From: Phycisphaerae bacterium
GTDB lineage: Bacteria > Planctomycetota > Phycisphaerae > UBA1845
DNA: 64,000 bases
Assembly (NCBI GenBank): GCA_024102815.1
Contig: JAGFJJ010000005.1
Coordinates: 62,001 to 126,000, forward strand
Direction: 5' to 3'
The notes beneath the pieces were generated by a model. That model made no database searches. It had not been told where the DNA came from and saw only the letters and a program-made list of their open reading frames with translations. Numbering within the stretch: the first letter of the stretch is position 1; the number at the start of each line of letters is the position of its first letter. Shown here piece by piece: positions 17,711 to 27,105 of this stretch. The translations under genes and the position numbers were made by a program.

Positions 17711-17750
17711 AAAGATCCGTCACTCGGTCCTGCTGCACCGTGCCGGACCA

Positions 17751-19694
17751 CTACGGCAGTGATGCACCCTGATAGGGTTCAAAGCTGCCGTTGCCCAGGA
17801 GCAGATCGAGCAGGCGAATGACGTCGTTGGCGTCGTCAAAACCCGTCCGGTCCAGGTCGGCCGACCATGCGGCCAGGGGTGAGGACGGCTGATTCAGCGC
17901 GTCGATGAGCGCGATCACATCCCGTTCGTTGGTCGTTCCGCTGCCGTTGACGTCTCCCGGGAGGTATCCGATTCGCGTCGATGATCCGTGGCCGACATGC
18001 GTGAACGTTGTCCAGGCGCCAGTCGGAACGGGTGTCGCAAGAAAGAGCGTGACCTCGCTTCCCGCTACGCTGACGGAATCAATGTCGGGCGCGGTGCCTG
18101 GAGGATCAACGCTGATCTCGAAGTCTTCCGCCCCCAGGCCGGTCGCATCTCCGTCAAAGGTCAAGGTGACAGTATCCCAGCCGGTCGGGTTGCTGCCGTT
18201 GAGATCGCTGGGCTGGCGCGCATCAATGGAATCGGCCGGCGGATCACTGCTGTCGATATCAATGGGCGGGGGAACGTTCATCAAAGCGTGGTAGGCGTTG
18301 ATCCGTCCATAGCCGAACAACTGATCGCGCCCCGGCGTGCCGAGGTCATCGACGGAGTTCTCAAGAACAGCGCGCAACTGATCGTCGGAAAGATAGGGAG
18401 CGTAGGACCAGACCAGTGCCGCCAGTCCGCTGACATGGGGCGTGGCCATCGAGGTACCGGAGAGGTACCTGTAGGTTTCGCTGGACGGTGGGAGCCGGTA
18501 AGCGGACCAGATCAATTCGCCGGGGGCGGACAGCTCCACCTCCGGGCCCGTACTGGAGCCGGACCACAGAAGGTCTTTGTTCGTCGTTGCGGAGACGGCA
18601 ATTGTCTCGGGGTAGGCTCCTGGGAATGCCACGACGCCCAACGCGCACTGGCGATTCCCTGCCGCGGCGACAACCAGCACGCCGTTGGCTTTTGCGTATT
18701 GAGCCGAGGCCTCCAGCATTTCGAGCGCTTCAGCCGACTGCGTTGAGCAATACTGAAGGCTCATGTTGCAGATGTCGGCCCCGTGGTCCACGGCCCAGGT
18801 CAAGCCGACCGCGGCGTCGATCGCAGTACCGAATCCGCCCAGATCGACCACACGTACGGGAAGGATGTTAGCTCCCCACGTCACACCGGCGATCCCGACA
18901 CCGTTGTTGGCGTTGGCCGTGGCGATGCCCGTCACGTGGGTTCCATGGCCGACCCCGTCCGTCGTATCGGTGGGATTCATGGGATCCTTGGCATTGAATC
19001 CCTGTAGCACGCGGCCACCGACAAACTCCTCGTGCTCGGCGTTCAGTCCGCTGTCCAGAAACGCGATGGTGATCACTGCGCCGGTAAGTCCGGTGTGGAT
19101 GTCCCAGGCTTCGGGGGCGTCGATGTCTGCATCGGCCACGCCGGGAATGCCCGAAACCACCTGCCCCGTGTTGTTCAACGCGTATTGCAGCGAGAAGTTG
19201 GCGTCATTGGGAAATGTCGCCGCCAGTCCGCCGACGACATCTACCGTGGCAGACTCGATGTCGCCGTCGAGCCGATTGAACTCCGCGGCCATCGCCGGCG
19301 TATCGGTCCCCTTGGGAACCTCCAAGATGTAGAACTGGTCCAGCCCCAGCGAATGCGCCAGCTTCGGATTACCGAACTCGAACGGGTAAGCCCGGCGGAT
19401 GCGCTGCGTTCGCCAGGCGGCCGCGCGTCCTGCGACTCGGGCGTTCAGCTTGGCGCGGTCGCGCGAAATCGGCAGACGCCCGTGCGCCATCGGGCCGGCC
19501 GCGCGGCGTTCGATCGCCCGCGGCGCGAGCTTTACGACAATTCGATCGGACGCCCATCCGCCGAAACGGTCCGCCTCCGGCCTGGCCTTCGCCGCGTCAC
19601 GCGGCTGAGCGCCCCATGCCGTTGCGGTGAATGCGCATAGCGTGAGACTGAGCAGACCGATTGCGGTACCGTAAACCTTCTTCGATTTCAACAT
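17751..19694 (-). CDS. Secreted subtilisin-like serine protease with C-terminal dockerin-like repeat
   Basis: ATG 19694 is followed by a signal peptide (about residues 1-29), giving 647 residues. An open frame extends upstream but its codons are not protein-like. An inhibitor I9-like prodomain covers about 48-155. The catalytic triad of family S8 is D214 in FLDSG, H250 in GHGTHVTG and S415 in GTSMATPH, with the oxyanion Asn in AAAGN. After about residue 470 comes a beta-rich region, and residues about 585-640 hold two calcium-binding dockerin-type repeats (DVNGSGTTNERDV and DLDRTGFDDANDV). The protein is probably extracellular and attached or complexed through the dockerin module. It is transcribed toward the ferritin-like gene. 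Confidence 0.92.
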   Translation of the reverse strand: MLKSKKVYGTAIGLLSLTLCAFTATAWGAQPRDAAKARPEADRFGGWASDRIVVKLAPRAIERRAAGPMAHGRLPISRDRAKLNARVAGRAAAWRTQRIRRAYPFEFGNPKLAHSLGLDQFYILEVPKGTDTPAMAAEFNRLDGDIESATVDVVGGLAATFPNDANFSLQYALNNTGQVVSGIPGVADADIDAPEAWDIHTGLTGAVITIAFLDSGLNAEHEEFVGGRVLQGFNAKDPMNPTDTTDGVGHGTHVTGIATANANNGVGIAGVTWGANILPVRVVDLGGFGTAIDAAVGLTWAVDHGADICNMSLQYCSTQSAEALEMLEASAQYAKANGVLVVAAAGNRQCALGVVAFPGAYPETIAVSATTNKDLLWSGSSTGPEVELSAPGELIWSAYRLPPSSETYRYLSGTSMATPHVSGLAALVWSYAPYLSDDQLRAVLENSVDDLGTPGRDQLFGYGRINAYHALMNVPPPIDIDSSDPPADSIDARQPSDLNGSNPTGWDTVTLTFDGDATGLGAEDFEISVDPPGTAPDIDSVSVAGSEVTLFLATPVPTGAWTTFTHVGHGSSTRIGYLPGDVNGSGTTNERDVIALIDALNQPSSPLAAWSADLDRTGFDDANDVIRLLDLLLGNGSFEPYQGASLP

Positions 19695-19867
19695 CCTGAA
19701 GGTCCCCCCGGACGGACAGGTTGGATCATTTGATGTTAGGCAATGGAGGGGCGCCCGGCAACCTCGTTCGGGCGGCGCGGATTCGATCTTATCGGCTGCT
19801 CGGACCGATTGCGGGCGATTTGGTGAACCCTGGAGGGGGGCGCTCGTCCACCCGGGACACCATCCCG

Positions 19868-20689
19868 TTATCGCCCCAGCTCCCGGCCGCGGCGCCACGC
19901 CGCGAGAACGCCCTCCACGACATGGTCGAATACGCCGTGCTTCTGCATCGTTTCCAGGGCCGCCTGCGTGGTCCCGCCCGGGGAAGTGACCTTTTCGCGG
20001 AGCACGTTGGGCGGGTCGCCGGACTCGATCATCATCTTGGCTGCACCCAGGCACGCATGTTTGGCCAGTGCCTCCGCCTGCGGACGCGATAGTCCGGCCT
20101 GCTCGCCCGCGGCGGTGAGCATCTCCACGAAGTAATAGAAATACGCCGGACCCGAGCCTGACACGGCCGTCACCGCGTCCATCAGGTCCTCGTCGTCCAG
20201 AACGATGCAGCGCCCGCCGGCTTCGAAGATCCGCTGAGCCCGAAGCAGGTCGACTTCCTGGGCGTGCTTGCCCCGGCAGATTCCCGCCACCCCCGCCCCC
20301 ACGTGCACCGGCAGATTGGGCATGGCTCGGACCACGCGTGCCTCGGTCGGCGCGAACGCCGCCTCGATGGTCGCCGTGGAGACGCCGGCCATGATCGACA
20401 CGATCAGGTGTTCCGCCCGTATCAGGTCGGCGATGCCCTTTCCGACTTCGGCGAACTGCTGCGGCTTTACCGCAAGAATGAGGATGTAGCTGTTCTCGAC
20501 GAGATTGCGGTTGTCGTCGGTGACGGCGATGTTGAAGCGTCGGGCGAATAGCTCCCGGCGGGCTTCGGCGGGATCGGATGCGATCATCCGCTCGTCGAAG
20601 AGCACGGTGTTACGCAAGATGCTGTGTACGATCCCCTCGGCTGCGTTTCCCGCCCCGATAACCCCGATTTCGAATGGTGTGGCCCGCAT
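19868..20689 (-). CDS. proC: Pyrroline-5-carboxylate reductase
   Basis: The protein has 273 residues, the normal ProC length. It catalyses the last step of proline synthesis, the NAD(P)H-dependent reduction of 1-pyrroline-5-carboxylate. The N-terminal Rossmann motif reads GVIGAGNAAEGI; AVKPQQ follows near residue 74, then MPNLPVHVGAG near 122, and the C-terminal signature SGSGPAYFYYFVEM with TSPGGTTQAALE is complete. It lies 130 bp from the divergent DUF167 gene; proC and DUF167/YggU neighbours are common in bacteria. Confidence 0.95.
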   Translation of the reverse strand: MRATPFEIGVIGAGNAAEGIVHSILRNTVLFDERMIASDPAEARRELFARRFNIAVTDDNRNLVENSYILILAVKPQQFAEVGKGIADLIRAEHLIVSIMAGVSTATIEAAFAPTEARVVRAMPNLPVHVGAGVAGICRGKHAQEVDLLRAQRIFEAGGRCIVLDDEDLMDAVTAVSGSGPAYFYYFVEMLTAAGEQAGLSRPQAEALAKHACLGAAKMMIESGDPPNVLREKVTSPGGTTQAALETMQKHGVFDHVVEGVLAAWRRGRELGR

Positions 20690-20819
20690 AATGACCTTCC
20701 TCGGTTCGAAGTGCCGTGCGGCTTCCGGCGTTGCCGCATCTCCTGCCCCGGCGTTCCGTTACGGTAGACGCGTCAGGGCACGGTTTCAATCCACAAGTCG
20801 AACGACCTAGAATGTCCCG

Positions 20820-21104
20820 ATGATTCGCGTGGAAACGGAACCCGGTGCGGTGGTCTTCTCCGTCAAGATCGTACCCGGAGCCTCGCGCACGCGGCTTCTG
20901 GGGGAGTGGGAGAACGGGGTGCGAATCGCCGTAGCGTCCCCGCCGGAGAAGGGGAGAGCCAATCGGGAATTGGTTCGATTCCTGGCCGACCTCGTCGGCG
21001 TTCGGCCGCAGGCCGTTGCGGTTGTCGCGGGACACACTTCTCCGCGAAAGCGCGTCCGCATCGAAGGCATTGCCGAGCCGGAACTCCTCACCGCGCTGGG
21101 GTGA
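20820..21104 (+). CDS. DUF167 (YggU) family small protein
   Basis: The protein has 94 residues and starts at ATG 20820. Conserved DUF167 features are KIVPGASRTR near residue 16, the VRIAVASPPEKGRANRELVRFLA stretch split around residue 40, and GHTSPRKRVRIEG near 70. The fold is a small alpha/beta domain. Its biochemical role is not settled for the family. It diverges from proC. Confidence 0.9.
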   Translation: MIRVETEPGAVVFSVKIVPGASRTRLLGEWENGVRIAVASPPEKGRANRELVRFLADLVGVRPQAVAVVAGHTSPRKRVRIEGIAEPELLTALG

Positions 21105-21190
21105 GTTCGCTGAGCTGCGCAAACAAGAGGGCGGCTGGCGATCGGCATCGCCCTGCCGCCCCGAATACGCTCTTCGTCGCCCGTCGTTGG

Positions 21191-22000
21191 TTACCGGTTG
21201 TAGGAGAAGTATCCGGCGATCTTCTCGTGAACCTCGATCGTGTTCCGCACGATGATCTGGCGCTGGTTGAAAATCTGCACCTCACCCTGCCCGCCATTCT
21301 CGATCCACGTCTCGGGCTCGATCATCTTCACGATGGCGTCCCGAACTTCCGTCAACCGCTCATCCAGTTCAGTCTCTTCCTGTTCAAGATCCTGCGAAGA
21401 ACTGGACGTGCCGCCGCCGAAGACGCTCTGTCCGCTACCACCACCACCGCCACCGCTGCTGGACTGGCGCGACGCTGCGTTCAGGTCGATCGTCGGCGCG
21501 TTCCGGCCGAAGTCCGGGATGTAGAAAACGAGGTCGAGAATGTCATACACGCGCACTTCCATGTCGCGGCCGAAGTCACGCTTCGTGGAAATACGCAAGA
21601 TGTTGCCCACGGCGCGGTAGCTGGCCTGACGTGTCTCCGAAACCAGATCGAGCACTTCGTTGAGTACCATGCCCACGGTGACGTTGCGAAGCTGAAGGGT
21701 CACGAGCGAATCCCGCGTCACTCCTTCCTCGGCAAGCGAGTTCCACTTGGGAATGATGTTGACCTGGTTGCCTTCCGCCTCCGTGCGAAGCCATTCGATT
21801 ACTTCTTCAAGCGTGGAATCGCTCCAGTCGACCTGTTCCACGCGCTTCTGGAGCAGATCGAGGGCGGGAGAATCGCTCTGCTGGCGAAGGGTCATCGTCG
21901 CGGCCCCGGGACGGGCGTTGATACGAGCCGTCTGGCCGAAGGCGACCGTTCCTGCCGACACTACGACCAGCCCTGCCAGGCATGCGCTCCGGATCGTCAT
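21191..22000 (-). CDS. Exported protein with secretin N-terminal-like domain
   Basis: ATG 22000 has CAGGAGAG 7 nt upstream, giving 269 residues with a signal peptide to about residue 22. The region about 55-150 (LDWSDSTLEEVIEWLR...; LQLRNVTVGMVLNEVLDL; ILRISTK) resembles the STN/secretin short domain seen at the N-terminus of PilQ/GspD-like proteins. A glycine/serine linker lies near 190-205 and a coiled, acidic segment near 210-240. There is no secretin barrel, so it is not a complete secretin. This type is common as a stand-alone exported protein in Planctomycetota. The exact role is unknown. Confidence 0.68.
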   Translation of the reverse strand: MTIRSACLAGLVVVSAGTVAFGQTARINARPGAATMTLRQQSDSPALDLLQKRVEQVDWSDSTLEEVIEWLRTEAEGNQVNIIPKWNSLAEEGVTRDSLVTLQLRNVTVGMVLNEVLDLVSETRQASYRAVGNILRISTKRDFGRDMEVRVYDILDLVFYIPDFGRNAPTIDLNAASRQSSSGGGGGGSGQSVFGGGTSSSSQDLEQEETELDERLTEVRDAIVKMIEPETWIENGGQGEVQIFNQRQIIVRNTIEVHEKIAGYFSYNR

Positions 22001-22165
22001 GGTGTGCTCTCCTGAAATACTCGCCGCGCCCTCGACCCGAACCCCGTGTTTCGAACGGCCGGATTCGGGTAGGAAAGCCTCGCGCTCTCCTATTTTATCG
22101 TAACTCTGCTTCCGCACCAATCTCAACAGACCATACAAGAAAACGCAACCTGCGTGGGGGCACGC

Positions 22166-23080
22166 CTAAGGCGCGCCAATTTGAAGCGCCTGTGCCACGA
22201 ACTGAGCATCGCCGGACCAACGCCTGGCTGTGCCCTGAAGCGGCGCCAGCACCTTGACCAACTCGGCCTCCGGCAGGGTGGCACACGCCGCATAGGTGCC
22301 TCCGTGGTCGCTCCAGGCCACCACCGTGGGCATGCCCTCCGAGACGTCGGCATAGTACGCGGACCCGAACGGTTCGGCCGTGCGGTTGGGCGTGACGTCC
22401 GGCCCGCGGCTTGCCGAGAAAATCGACAGGTACGCGGTGCCCTCGTCACGCTCATACAACGCGTGTCCCGCTGTCCGGCCGCGCACCCCGCATTCCCGCC
22501 CTCCGATCAGGTCATAGCCTGACGAATGAAGATCCGGCGCGAGAACGCGCAGATTGAGCCGGTTGGACAATGTCTCAGCCACCAGCCGGGGGCTTGCATC
22601 CGCAAGCCGATGGCTTTCGATGTGTGCATTGTTCGAAATGCACAGGGCGTGCTGGTCGCGGACGTCCGCCGCGAACTGCGCCGCGCTGCCATCGGACGTG
22701 GCGGTGAGCAATCCGCCCAGGGGGCCGGACCGCAGGACCAGAACCGCGGCCAGAAGGATCATCGCAGCCACCGACATGGGCAGAAACCAGCGACGGCGGA
22801 GTCCGCCAGGTCGAGCGGATGGCTGTCCGCCCGCTGCCGAGTGATTGGTTCTCGGCACGTCCAGGCCCAGGGCTCCCCGCAGGCGTCCGTGCAGCGCGGC
22901 CGGCGCGACGGTATCGGCATATGCGTCGCGCAGCGCCGCGCGCAGCCCATGCACGCGTGCGACTTTCCCAGCGCAATTCGGGCAAACATTGAGGTGCTCG
23001 AGGGCCTCCAGGTTTAATGGAACGTCCAGCTCCCCGTCCGCAAAGGCCCCCACATATTTCTGAAACCCCTGGCAGTTCAT
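22166..23080 (-). CDS. Anti-sigma factor with zinc-binding domain
   Basis: From ATG 23080 the protein has 304 residues. The N-terminal domain contains MNC then HLNVCPNC (HxxxCxxC), the zinc-binding anti-sigma (ZAS) pattern. One transmembrane helix lies near residue 105-125, and the C-terminal ~180 residues should be periplasmic. It lies directly downstream of the ECF sigma gene; an in-frame TTG at 23149 would overlap that stop by 4 nt, so the true start may be earlier. It presumably holds the sigma factor at the membrane until a periplasmic signal releases it. Confidence 0.82.
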   Translation of the reverse strand: MNCQGFQKYVGAFADGELDVPLNLEALEHLNVCPNCAGKVARVHGLRAALRDAYADTVAPAALHGRLRGALGLDVPRTNHSAAGGQPSARPGGLRRRWFLPMSVAAMILLAAVLVLRSGPLGGLLTATSDGSAAQFAADVRDQHALCISNNAHIESHRLADASPRLVAETLSNRLNLRVLAPDLHSSGYDLIGGRECGVRGRTAGHALYERDEGTAYLSIFSASRGPDVTPNRTAEPFGSAYYADVSEGMPTVVAWSDHGGTYAACATLPEAELVKVLAPLQGTARRWSGDAQFVAQALQIGAP

Positions 23081-23145
23081 GAGTCCCGTTGTCCGCTCGC
23101 TTTCCAACTCAATTAAGACATCATCCCGCGCGAAGCAGGCCTCGC

Positions 23146-23745
23146 TCAAACTTCCTCAGAAGAAGCCGTGCCGCGGCGTGTACGGCGCCCGCCGAAGGAC
23201 TGCAGCTTCCGTCCCATGAGTTGCCGCGCGCGATAAAGTCGGCTCATAATGGTTCCCATGGGACAGCCGCAAATCGTCGCCATCTCCTTGTAGCTGAATC
23301 CTTCGATCGCCCAGAGCAGCAGGACCTCGCGGTATTCCGGCTGCAATTCCGCTACAGCCTGCTTGATCTCCTCGTCGAACCCTTCCCAGTCCAGGTCCGT
23401 CGAACGGCCGGTAGCGGATACATCCTCGTTAATCTCGTCGGCGAAGTGGTCGAAATCCACGTCGTCGAGAAGTGTCGGCTCGCGGTTGCGGCGTTTTCGA
23501 GCGGAGTAGAACACGTTATGAAGTATTCGCAGCAGCCACGGCCGCGGACCGTGTTCCCTCAACTCGAATTGCGAGAATGCTCGAAAAGCCCGGACAAACG
23601 TCTCCTGGACGATGTCGTCGGCCTCGTGCGGGTTGCCGGTGATGCCGCAGGCAATTCGATAAACGGCGTCGAGATGGGGCAGGACGATCTGCTCGAACGT
23701 CCCACCGCCTGGTTGATCGCGCCTCGATTCGGGCGATCCGTTCAT
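23146..23745 (-). CDS. ECF-type RNA polymerase sigma factor
   Basis: From ATG 23745 the protein has 199 residues, the usual ECF size; in-frame earlier starts at 23796 and 23823 would add 17-26 residues. Region 2 is recognisable as YRIACGITGNPHEADDIVQE and the following FVRAFRAF / PWLLRILHNVF. Region 4 shows LQPEYREVLLLW, FSYKEMATICGCPMGTIMSRLYRAR, the promoter -35 reading helix-turn-helix. It is coded immediately upstream of its anti-sigma factor, and the pair probably controls a cell-envelope response. No target promoter motif was identified. Confidence 0.92.
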   Translation of the reverse strand: MNGSPESRRDQPGGGTFEQIVLPHLDAVYRIACGITGNPHEADDIVQETFVRAFRAFSQFELREHGPRPWLLRILHNVFYSARKRRNREPTLLDDVDFDHFADEINEDVSATGRSTDLDWEGFDEEIKQAVAELQPEYREVLLLWAIEGFSYKEMATICGCPMGTIMSRLYRARQLMGRKLQSFGGRRTRRGTASSEEV

Positions 23746-23864
23746 TCCCGCTTCGCCACTCAAAGCCTCTCCCCTAACCAACGGCAATCCCGCCATATTC
23801 CCATACGCGGCGAAATGTCGCAAGGAAAACGGCGCTGTGATGGAATCGCCGGCGCGGCGGGACG

Positions 23865-25136
23865 TTATCGGGTTGCGGTCAGTTCAGGCGCCGCCGGAGC
23901 TCGCGAGGCCGGGCGGCGGGAGGGTACGGCATCTCGCCGTCGCTTCGTCGTCGCGGGGGTCTCGATGCTCTCCGAACGCGCGGCATGGAAGCGAATGACG
24001 TTGGCCACGAGCGTGGTCGCGGCCATTTGCATCCAGGACAACACCACCAGACCGGCCAGGACAACGCGCGACCAATGGATGGTCACGACGCCTTCGAAGA
24101 ATCGCGACCAGAGCCCCGGCCCGACGAGCCAAATCAGGAACGGCGCCGAGAATGCCGCCATGGCCATGCAGCCCGCGTTGGTAAAGAAGCGGTCAATGGC
24201 GCCCTCGAAGAAGGTGTGTGGCACGCGGAGTCCGGTCACCCGAAACCGGAACAGGTCGGTGAGCATTGCCGATGACACCATGGTGACACCCGCGCTGCCC
24301 AGCAGGGAGCAGAAGAGAAGTCGATAGATCATGTCCTCGCCAAAGCGGCCTTGTCGCAGCCAGGATTCGATCGGATAGGCCGCCAAGCCAATCATGAATA
24401 CGAAGCACGTGAGGGCGACAAGGAGCAGCAGCCTTGAAGGGCGCCACATTAAGGTCATGTGGAGAATCGTGCGCAGAAAGCGGACGCCGTCGCGGACAAC
24501 ACTGAGCTTGGACCGGCCGATCCGCTCCGCATAAGCCATCGGCCGCTCCACAAGCAACAGCTCGTCGTCCATCAGCACGCGGGCGCTCATCGCCGGGGTG
24601 AAGTGCAGCCCGTCCGGAAGGGGGAGTAGCTTCGGCAGGGCCTCGCGGCGGATGACGCGCATGCCGCTGGCCGTGTCCGACACCATCCGATTGCTCAGCG
24701 CGCCAAGCAGCAGGGCGTATAGTCGATTGCCGATCCGCCGAACGCGGGGCATACGGCTGCGCGGGCCCATCCGCGAGCCCAGCGCGACGTCGGCATCACA
24801 TTCCATGAGCGCGTTGGACAGATCGGCGAAAAATCGCGGATCGCACGTCCCGTCGGCGTCCAGAAAGCCGAGCAGGTCACCGGTGGCGATATCGAATCCG
24901 GCTTTGATCGCCGCGCCATACCCACGGTTCTGCTCGAAGGCGATGACTTGCACGTTGTCGAAAGCCCGGGCGATGGACTCCGTCCGGTCCACCGAGCCGT
25001 CGCTGACGACAATGATCTCCACGTCCCGAACCGGCGACGTCTGGACGAGGTGAGGGCGGGCATCGAGGCACCGTTGTACGGTGGACCCGATGGCCTCCTC
25101 CTCGTTGAAGGCGGGGATCACGATGCTGAGCTTCAT
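23865..25136 (-). CDS. Family 2 glycosyltransferase, DPM1/ArnC-like, with membrane C-terminus
   Basis: The protein has 423 residues. The N-terminal GT-A domain starts at once (LSIVIPAFNEEEAIGST), carries DxSxDxT near 48 and the metal-binding DADGTCDP near 93, and ends near 240. The C-terminal part has four hydrophobic helices, then a basic tail rich in Arg/Pro. Such enzymes move a sugar from a nucleotide donor to a polyprenyl phosphate at the membrane. Possible partners in the window are the GT39-type transferase at 48800-50482, but the genes are not linked. Confidence 0.88.
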   Translation of the reverse strand: MKLSIVIPAFNEEEAIGSTVQRCLDARPHLVQTSPVRDVEIIVVSDGSVDRTESIARAFDNVQVIAFEQNRGYGAAIKAGFDIATGDLLGFLDADGTCDPRFFADLSNALMECDADVALGSRMGPRSRMPRVRRIGNRLYALLLGALSNRMVSDTASGMRVIRREALPKLLPLPDGLHFTPAMSARVLMDDELLLVERPMAYAERIGRSKLSVVRDGVRFLRTILHMTLMWRPSRLLLLVALTCFVFMIGLAAYPIESWLRQGRFGEDMIYRLLFCSLLGSAGVTMVSSAMLTDLFRFRVTGLRVPHTFFEGAIDRFFTNAGCMAMAAFSAPFLIWLVGPGLWSRFFEGVVTIHWSRVVLAGLVVLSWMQMAATTLVANVIRFHAARSESIETPATTKRRRDAVPSRRPASRAPAAPELTATR

Positions 25137-25222
25137 AGTGCCGTCCCATAAGTTTTCGACGGGACGGCAGGTGATCTTGAGGGTGACGCGCGACCCCGAT
25201 TCTCAGGTCTGGTCGGACAGCC

Positions 25223-25552
25223 TCAGGCGCTCTTTTTCGACCTCGACGGCGACTTCCGGCGCAGGTGCTGGGGGGTCTTCCCGGGAATGCGTTCGATCAG
25301 CCCGCGGGCCTCGAGGTCCAATTTGACCACCGTCGTATACCACGACGCCGAGCCTTTGGCGGGAAACAACGCCTTGGGGACCTGCCCGGCCACGAGCTTC
25401 GGGAGCGACTTGAATGCCACCCCGTCCCTCGATCGGGGAACCACGGCCAGAATGGCCTCGCGAACCCGGTCGTACTTCTCCCGGTCGATCCGGGTCCCGC
25501 TGGCGCCGGGGGTGACATTCAGGGTGAGAACCGTCTCTTTCCGTTCGGACAT
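25223..25552 (-). CDS. Small hypothetical protein
   Basis: ATG 25552 (GAGGTG 5 nt upstream) gives 109 residues: an N-terminal strand, a helix (REKYDRVREAILAVVP), a region with SLPKLVAGQVPKALFP and a WYTTVVKLDLEARGLIERIPG segment that looks like a winged-helix tail, then a basic C-terminus. I do not recognise a named family with certainty. It stands alone between convergent and divergent neighbours. Confidence 0.65.
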   Translation of the reverse strand: MSERKETVLTLNVTPGASGTRIDREKYDRVREAILAVVPRSRDGVAFKSLPKLVAGQVPKALFPAKGSASWYTTVVKLDLEARGLIERIPGKTPQHLRRKSPSRSKKSA

Positions 25553-25704
25553 GGGACACCTCGCCGATTGCTGGATGTGAAATTTGCCGAATGGCCCGCA
25601 AGGCACAATCATACGCTCGACATCAGCGACTGCCAGCGTCGGCTCGGGCCGGCATCGGCTGCCTGGAATCTAACAAGCTGCTTTGGGAGAGGAGAAACCG
25701 CGCC

Positions 25705-26436
25705 ATGAGTCCGTGTTTCAATGCTGTGAGCCGCGTTTGCGGCCTGTCCATTGCCGTCCTGCTGCTCCTTCCGGCCGTCACCTTTGCCCAGCCGGAGCGA
25801 ACCTCCAAGGGGCGGACGCTGGTCGTGCCCGATGCGCAGGCCGCCATGGGGACGGTTTATTACGTTCATCCCGGGAAGGATGCCCAGGTGACGTTCACTT
25901 CGGATGCGCCGCTGGAGCACATCAAGGGGACGAACAACAACGTCGTGGGTTACTTCGTCTTCGGAGGTAAACCGGACGGATCGGGCTTTGACATCAAGGC
26001 CGGCGTGTTTCGCCTGCCGGTGAAGGCGTTCGATACCGGCATTCCGATGCGTAATGAACACCTGGCCGGCGATCGTTGGATGAATGCCCAATCCTATCCG
26101 GACGTCGTGTTCGTTGTGACCAACGCCCGCAACGCCGCCTTGGCAAGAGAGGGCGAAGGTTTCAAGACCTACTCGGTCGATCTGGTTGGCAACATGACCG
26201 TCAAGGGAACGACCAAGTCCATGACGGTTCCGGCGCGGATCACGATCATGCCCGAGAGCGAGAAGACGTCCGTTCGTGCCCCGGGCAACCTGGCCGCCGT
26301 TCGAGCCAACTTCCCCGTGAAGTTGTCCGATTTCAAGATCGCCGAGGGCGACCCGGCGATGGCGTCCGGAAAGATCGCCGACGAGCTGGCCCTGGAGGTC
26401 TTTCTCTTGCTTTCCACGGCCTCGCCGGATCGCTAG
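25705..26436 (+). CDS. YceI-family exported protein
   Basis: ATG 25705 gives 243 residues with a signal peptide ending near residue 29. The remainder is a lipocalin-like beta barrel: an early VYYVHPGKDAQVTFTS strand, then LPVKAFDTGIPMRNEHL and the family-typical SYPDVVF pattern, and VDLVGNMTVKGTTKSMTVP near residue 165. YceI proteins bind isoprenoid or other hydrophobic ligands in the periplasm. It is followed after 31 bp by a small membrane protein gene with which it is probably co-transcribed. Confidence 0.85.
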   Translation: MSPCFNAVSRVCGLSIAVLLLLPAVTFAQPERTSKGRTLVVPDAQAAMGTVYYVHPGKDAQVTFTSDAPLEHIKGTNNNVVGYFVFGGKPDGSGFDIKAGVFRLPVKAFDTGIPMRNEHLAGDRWMNAQSYPDVVFVVTNARNAALAREGEGFKTYSVDLVGNMTVKGTTKSMTVPARITIMPESEKTSVRAPGNLAAVRANFPVKLSDFKIAEGDPAMASGKIADELALEVFLLLSTASPDR

Positions 26437-26467
26437 GGCAGGGCTGGTCTGAAAGGAGTGGTCGGCC

Positions 26468-26845
26468 GTGCATGGACTGACACGACTTTTCCTGGGCATA
26501 CTCTGCCTGCTGGTCATCGCGCAGGCCGTTGTCCTCTGGTCGGCGACCGGCCGGGCGGCATTTACCCGATACCACGATCCGAAGCGAGCGGTCGATCAGG
26601 CAGGTGCGACTTCCGCCCGCGACATTTTCGCCGATACCGGTCTGGAGGACGAAACGGGTCCGATGGAGAAGCTGCCCAACCAGTTCACGCTAGGGCTCCT
26701 TCCTTCCGGACCGGACAGACATATGGTCTCACTCGCGACGTTGTCCCTTCCGCCCGGGCTGGCGCTCTTGATCCTGGCGATCGGGCCGCTGTTTCGAAAG
26801 AAGCCGCGACAAGCTGAACTGTCGTCGAAGGCAAGGCTGACCTAG
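26468..26845 (+). CDS. Small two-helix membrane protein
   Basis: GTG 26468 has AAAGGAG 9 nt upstream and gives 125 residues. One hydrophobic helix is at residues 5-25 and a second at about 92-110 with a basic tail. The intervening ~65 residues are polar. There is no family match that I can name. It lies 31 bp after the YceI gene, which suggests one transcript; some YceI-like genes have a membrane partner. Confidence 0.7.
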   Translation: MHGLTRLFLGILCLLVIAQAVVLWSATGRAAFTRYHDPKRAVDQAGATSARDIFADTGLEDETGPMEKLPNQFTLGLLPSGPDRHMVSLATLSLPPGLALLILAIGPLFRKKPRQAELSSKARLT

Positions 26846-26931
26846 CCAATTTAGCTGCGGGCACGGACGAAGTTCCCGCTCTGTTCGGCATGCGTTTTGC
26901 AAGTCGGAACGCGTCGAGGCGGTGCGGCGCT

Positions 26932-26960
26932 TTGTGCTGCGCGGAGAAACGTACTACACT
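26932..26960 (+). promoter_or_regulatory. Possible sigma70-like promoter upstream of fbp
   Basis: TTGTGC (26932-26937), a 17-nt spacer and TACACT (26955-26960). Three of six and four of six consensus bases match. It lies about 145 bp before the fbp start. Confidence 0.35.
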
Positions 26961-27105
26961 CCCGCGGTGGCAGTCCACGGCCCGTCGGCGTTCGAGCGGG
27001 TCTGCCCGTCATCATGTCGACAGCCGTTGCGCTTCAGAGCACTGCCCGAAGCCGTGCTTTGTTTCATTCCATTCTATCGCGGGAATCGCCGCGGGAGTCG
27101 ACACC

